DNA from: Microthyrium microscopicum
Taxonomy: Eukaryota; Ascomycota; Dothideomycetes; Microthyriales; Microthyriaceae
Length of the DNA: 64,000 nt
Direction of reading: 5' to 3'
Assembly (NCBI GenBank): GCA_010405405.1
Contig: MU004238.1
Span: 569,530-633,529 of the forward strand
Positions 61,905 to 64,000 of the stretch are shown here, in pieces. The position numbers were made by a program, and so were the translations under genes. Under the pieces are notes generated by a model. The model was not told the origin of the DNA, ran no database searches, and saw nothing but the letters and a program-made list of their open reading frames with translations. How positions within the stretch are numbered: the stretch's first letter is position 1; each line of letters starts with the position of its first letter.

Positions 61905-63466
61905 TTTCGTATTCGTAGGTTCTAATTGTTCAGATACTTACTGCGTGAGCGAACGGCGCAGGTCGTCTAGAATGGTCAATTACCTGATGTGTCGTGTAAG
62001 ATTGTAGATGATCAACGTTCAATGATAGCGATTGACGTTATCATATAGTACTTCTTTATATACATTGACATACAATCAGATTTCCGATTTTGATCATGTA
62101 GCTTACTTCCGAAAACCTGCTTCCCAATATAAAAGAGACAAATGGTGAGCTTCGGATGAGAGCTAATGCAAGACTTCGGCTATACACACGATATGCGGCA
62201 TCGGATAGCGGCAGCTTGCGAATTAGCTCGTGAGCCATCAACCCTCTTCTTACTTCGTGAGTCTGTCATTGTTACTTCGTACACCCCGCTGCTCATGCAG
62301 TATCAAGCTTCGACGATATACTGTAGGTTACATTGTCACTTTGATTAGGTTACCTCGCCGATTGCTCTTGATGGTCATATCTGGCAGGCTATAATGTTTA
62401 GCAAATTGCTGGTTCTTGATTGCATCTAAGGGGACAGAGTTCAAGACTTGGGGAATAGCTGATACAGGCTAAAAAAACATAATAAGATGAAAGCTCACGG
62501 ATAGCAACACTCAATAAACAGATCAGAGGTTGGGCGACGAGCTAAGGTAGATTTACTTCATTTTATATCCTTGCCAGAAACCTCCTATTTTCCCAATTCT
62601 AACCGCCTCACTCTCTCCACGAATTCTTGCTTCTTCCTTCTAGAAATTTGTAGTCCATAACATCTTCAAACTCACCGAAATGCGAGCGCCATCGCCCCAG
62701 GAAATAACGCCGTAGTTTGACTTGGCGACGGCAAAACAAGTTAAGCAACACGCCATTTCGCGTGAGCCGCAATCTCACCACATCCACATGGCGCTTTCCA
62801 CGTGCGGTCACTTTGAACTTTTCAACTTTTGAGCCTCTTCTTCTCCTTTTTCCTGCGGTTGCAAGCTGCCCAGTGGGAGCAGCCCAATCAAGCTCATTTC
62901 AACCGCCTTGCCAAGACTGCTGACACCAGTCGCTAGTATTTGTGGCGCGCATGTTGGCGGTCTTGGAAAGGTCCATCTTGAATTCTTGATGGAGAATTGA
63001 TCGCGATGCGGCCGTGAGCCTGGTCCTTCTATTGATTCTAACGAATCATGATCGTTACCTTCCCATTTTTGAGCTTGTTGAAAACCGCAGAATACGATCG
63101 TGGAATAAATTCCCGTATTATCCGTGCCGCCATTTTTTGCCATTGTCCTTTGCTTTACATGATATTTCTTTACTGTAGCTGAATTGTGGTTTATATCGTC
63201 GCGACTGCTCAAAAACGAACTCCTTAGAAACGACCTCACATCTGATCTCATTCGACTAAACATTTATGTCTAGCGTTATGAGCATGATCTATGCCTTGAT
63301 ACCCTTTGCATTATATTCTTTAACCTCGATTTCCGCGTAAATCCTACACACCTTCAATTCTCGACCAGCATAATATCCGTCACTCGAGTGCTACAGCAGA
63401 CTTAGAGTATACCACCCATACCTAGGATTTGGAGCTCTCATATCAACAATTTCAGATACCCTCAAA
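61905..63466. other. Divergent upstream region near the right edge
   Basis: About 1.6 kb between divergent genes. The longest frame (minus, 62808-63263, 151 codons) starts with ATG but shows no family, targeting signal or splice partner. Others overlap it on the opposite strand. The DNA is AT-rich at 62040-62550. I support no gene here. Confidence 0.5.
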
Positions 63467-63992
63467 ATGCGGTCGATCCTCCTGCTGAGTAAAGCGACTC
63501 TCTTCCTCCTTGCTATCCTAGTAGCATCTACAGCCGCCATACCGAATCCCTCTCTCTCAACAACAACCACATCGTGAGTCCACTACCCAAACAACAGCAT
63601 AAACAATCATTTCTGACTGACCACCCAGATCACCATCTTCCACCGTTGACGAGGCCCTCAGCACAACAACTCCAATCCCCACCAGCACACCCGCCTCCTC
63701 CGCGCTCTCCAGCGGCGCACTAGCCGGCATAATAATCGGCAGCATCGCATTAGTCGGCATAGTCGGCCTCATAGTATACCTCCATCAAAACGGCTGGCCG
63801 CCCCTCTTTCCCAGCCGGAAGCGCCATGACTGGCAGCCCGACGACGACGGAGAAGGATCACCCAAAAAGAGTGCGATAGGAAGAGCAAGTACGGCGGCGC
63901 GGAGGGCGAGTTTGAAGATCACGAGGCCGGGGAATGTCATAACGAAGGACTATGCGTCTATGACGGATGAGGAGGGTCATGACGGGGTGTAG
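63467..63992 (+). CDS. Small single-pass membrane protein with signal peptide
   Basis: Two exons (63467-63573, 63629-63992) give 156 residues. The N-terminus is a signal peptide (MRSILLLSKATLFLLAILVA). A short Ser/Thr/Pro-rich outer part (about 26-63) is likely O-glycosylated. One membrane helix with Gly-x3-Gly spacing follows (SSGALAGIIIGSIALVGIVGL), then an inner tail that starts WPPLFPSRKRHDW and continues with acidic and Arg/Lys-rich segments. The layout resembles small fungal Mid2/Wsc-like wall-stress sensors, but the outer part is much shorter and has no WSC or Cys-rich domain. I do not assign a family. The donor GTGAGT and acceptor CACCCAG keep the frame, which closes 8 bp before the window end. 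Confidence 0.7.
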
Positions 63993-64000
63993 AAGGAGTA

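Noticed and set aside
62808-63263. Minus-strand ORF of 151 codons starting with ATG
   Set aside because: No family resemblance, no low-complexity or domain pattern, opposite-strand ORFs of similar quality overlap it, and it lies in a likely divergent promoter region.

Overview
This 64-kb window is nuclear DNA of a filamentous ascomycete (Pezizomycotina, plausibly Dothideomycetes; the class is inferred from gene content, not tested). The genes are typical of that group: short spliceosomal introns (about 44-105 nt) with GT..AG ends and CTAAC/CTGAC-like branch sites, 5' leaders that are CT-rich on the sense strand, and families such as DUF4211, DUF4112, fungal N-terminal (STAND-type) plus Zn(II)2Cys6, and BYS1-like secreted proteins. 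Twenty-four protein-coding genes are supported. Most reading frames were rebuilt across introns, and each spliced length is an exact multiple of three.

Layout. 1-5632 (-): DNA polymerase epsilon catalytic subunit, cut by the window edge. 6362-9610 (-): SWI1, the ARID subunit of SWI/SNF. 11567-14352 (-): a head-to-tail pair of paralogous BTB genes with identical internal exon lengths, including a 16-nt micro-exon. 15194-16998 (-): GCNA-type SprT metalloprotease. 17378-18433 (-): cyclase-family hydrolase. 19352-21110 (+): DUF4211 protein with a PIP-box-like motif. 21336-23096 (-): eIF2B delta, divergent from RPC53/RPC4 of RNA polymerase III (23493-25192, +). 25415-27907 (-): four-BRCT Rad4/Dpb11/TopBP1. 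30826-33553 (+): alpha-arrestin. 34238-35356 (+): HEM3. 35579-38701 (-): NHA1. 40213-42144 (+): fusion of a fungal N-terminal domain and a zinc cluster. 42243-43364 (-): LETM1-like mitochondrial protein. 43700-44238 (-): small secreted BYS1-like protein. 45405-47929 (-): NAB3. 48826-49473 (+): mitochondrial GGQ release-factor-like protein, whose stop lies 6 bp from that of UTP6 (49480-50864, -). 51201-54640 (+): CWH43 in 12 exons. 54876-55733 (-): DUF4112. 57074-59659 (+): DCP2. 60040-60990 (+): unrecognised acidic protein. 61039-61904 (-): flavin-reductase-like. 63467-63992 (+): small single-pass membrane protein.

How the genes relate. Most are housekeeping genes of chromosome replication and repair (POL2, RAD4/DPB11, GCNA, perhaps DUF4211) and of RNA metabolism and translation (RPC53, NAB3, DCP2, UTP6, eIF2B delta, GGQ factor). 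POL2 and RAD4/DPB11 act in the same replication-initiation step, and both have an ACGCGT box upstream. The more lineage-specific pieces are the tandem BTB pair, the STAND-N/Zn2Cys6 fusion, the BYS1-like secreted protein and the small membrane protein. Divergent pairs share 0.3-2.9 kb upstream regions, and convergent pairs are packed tightly (6-235 bp). I see no transposon, CRISPR array, rRNA gene or convincing tRNA gene.
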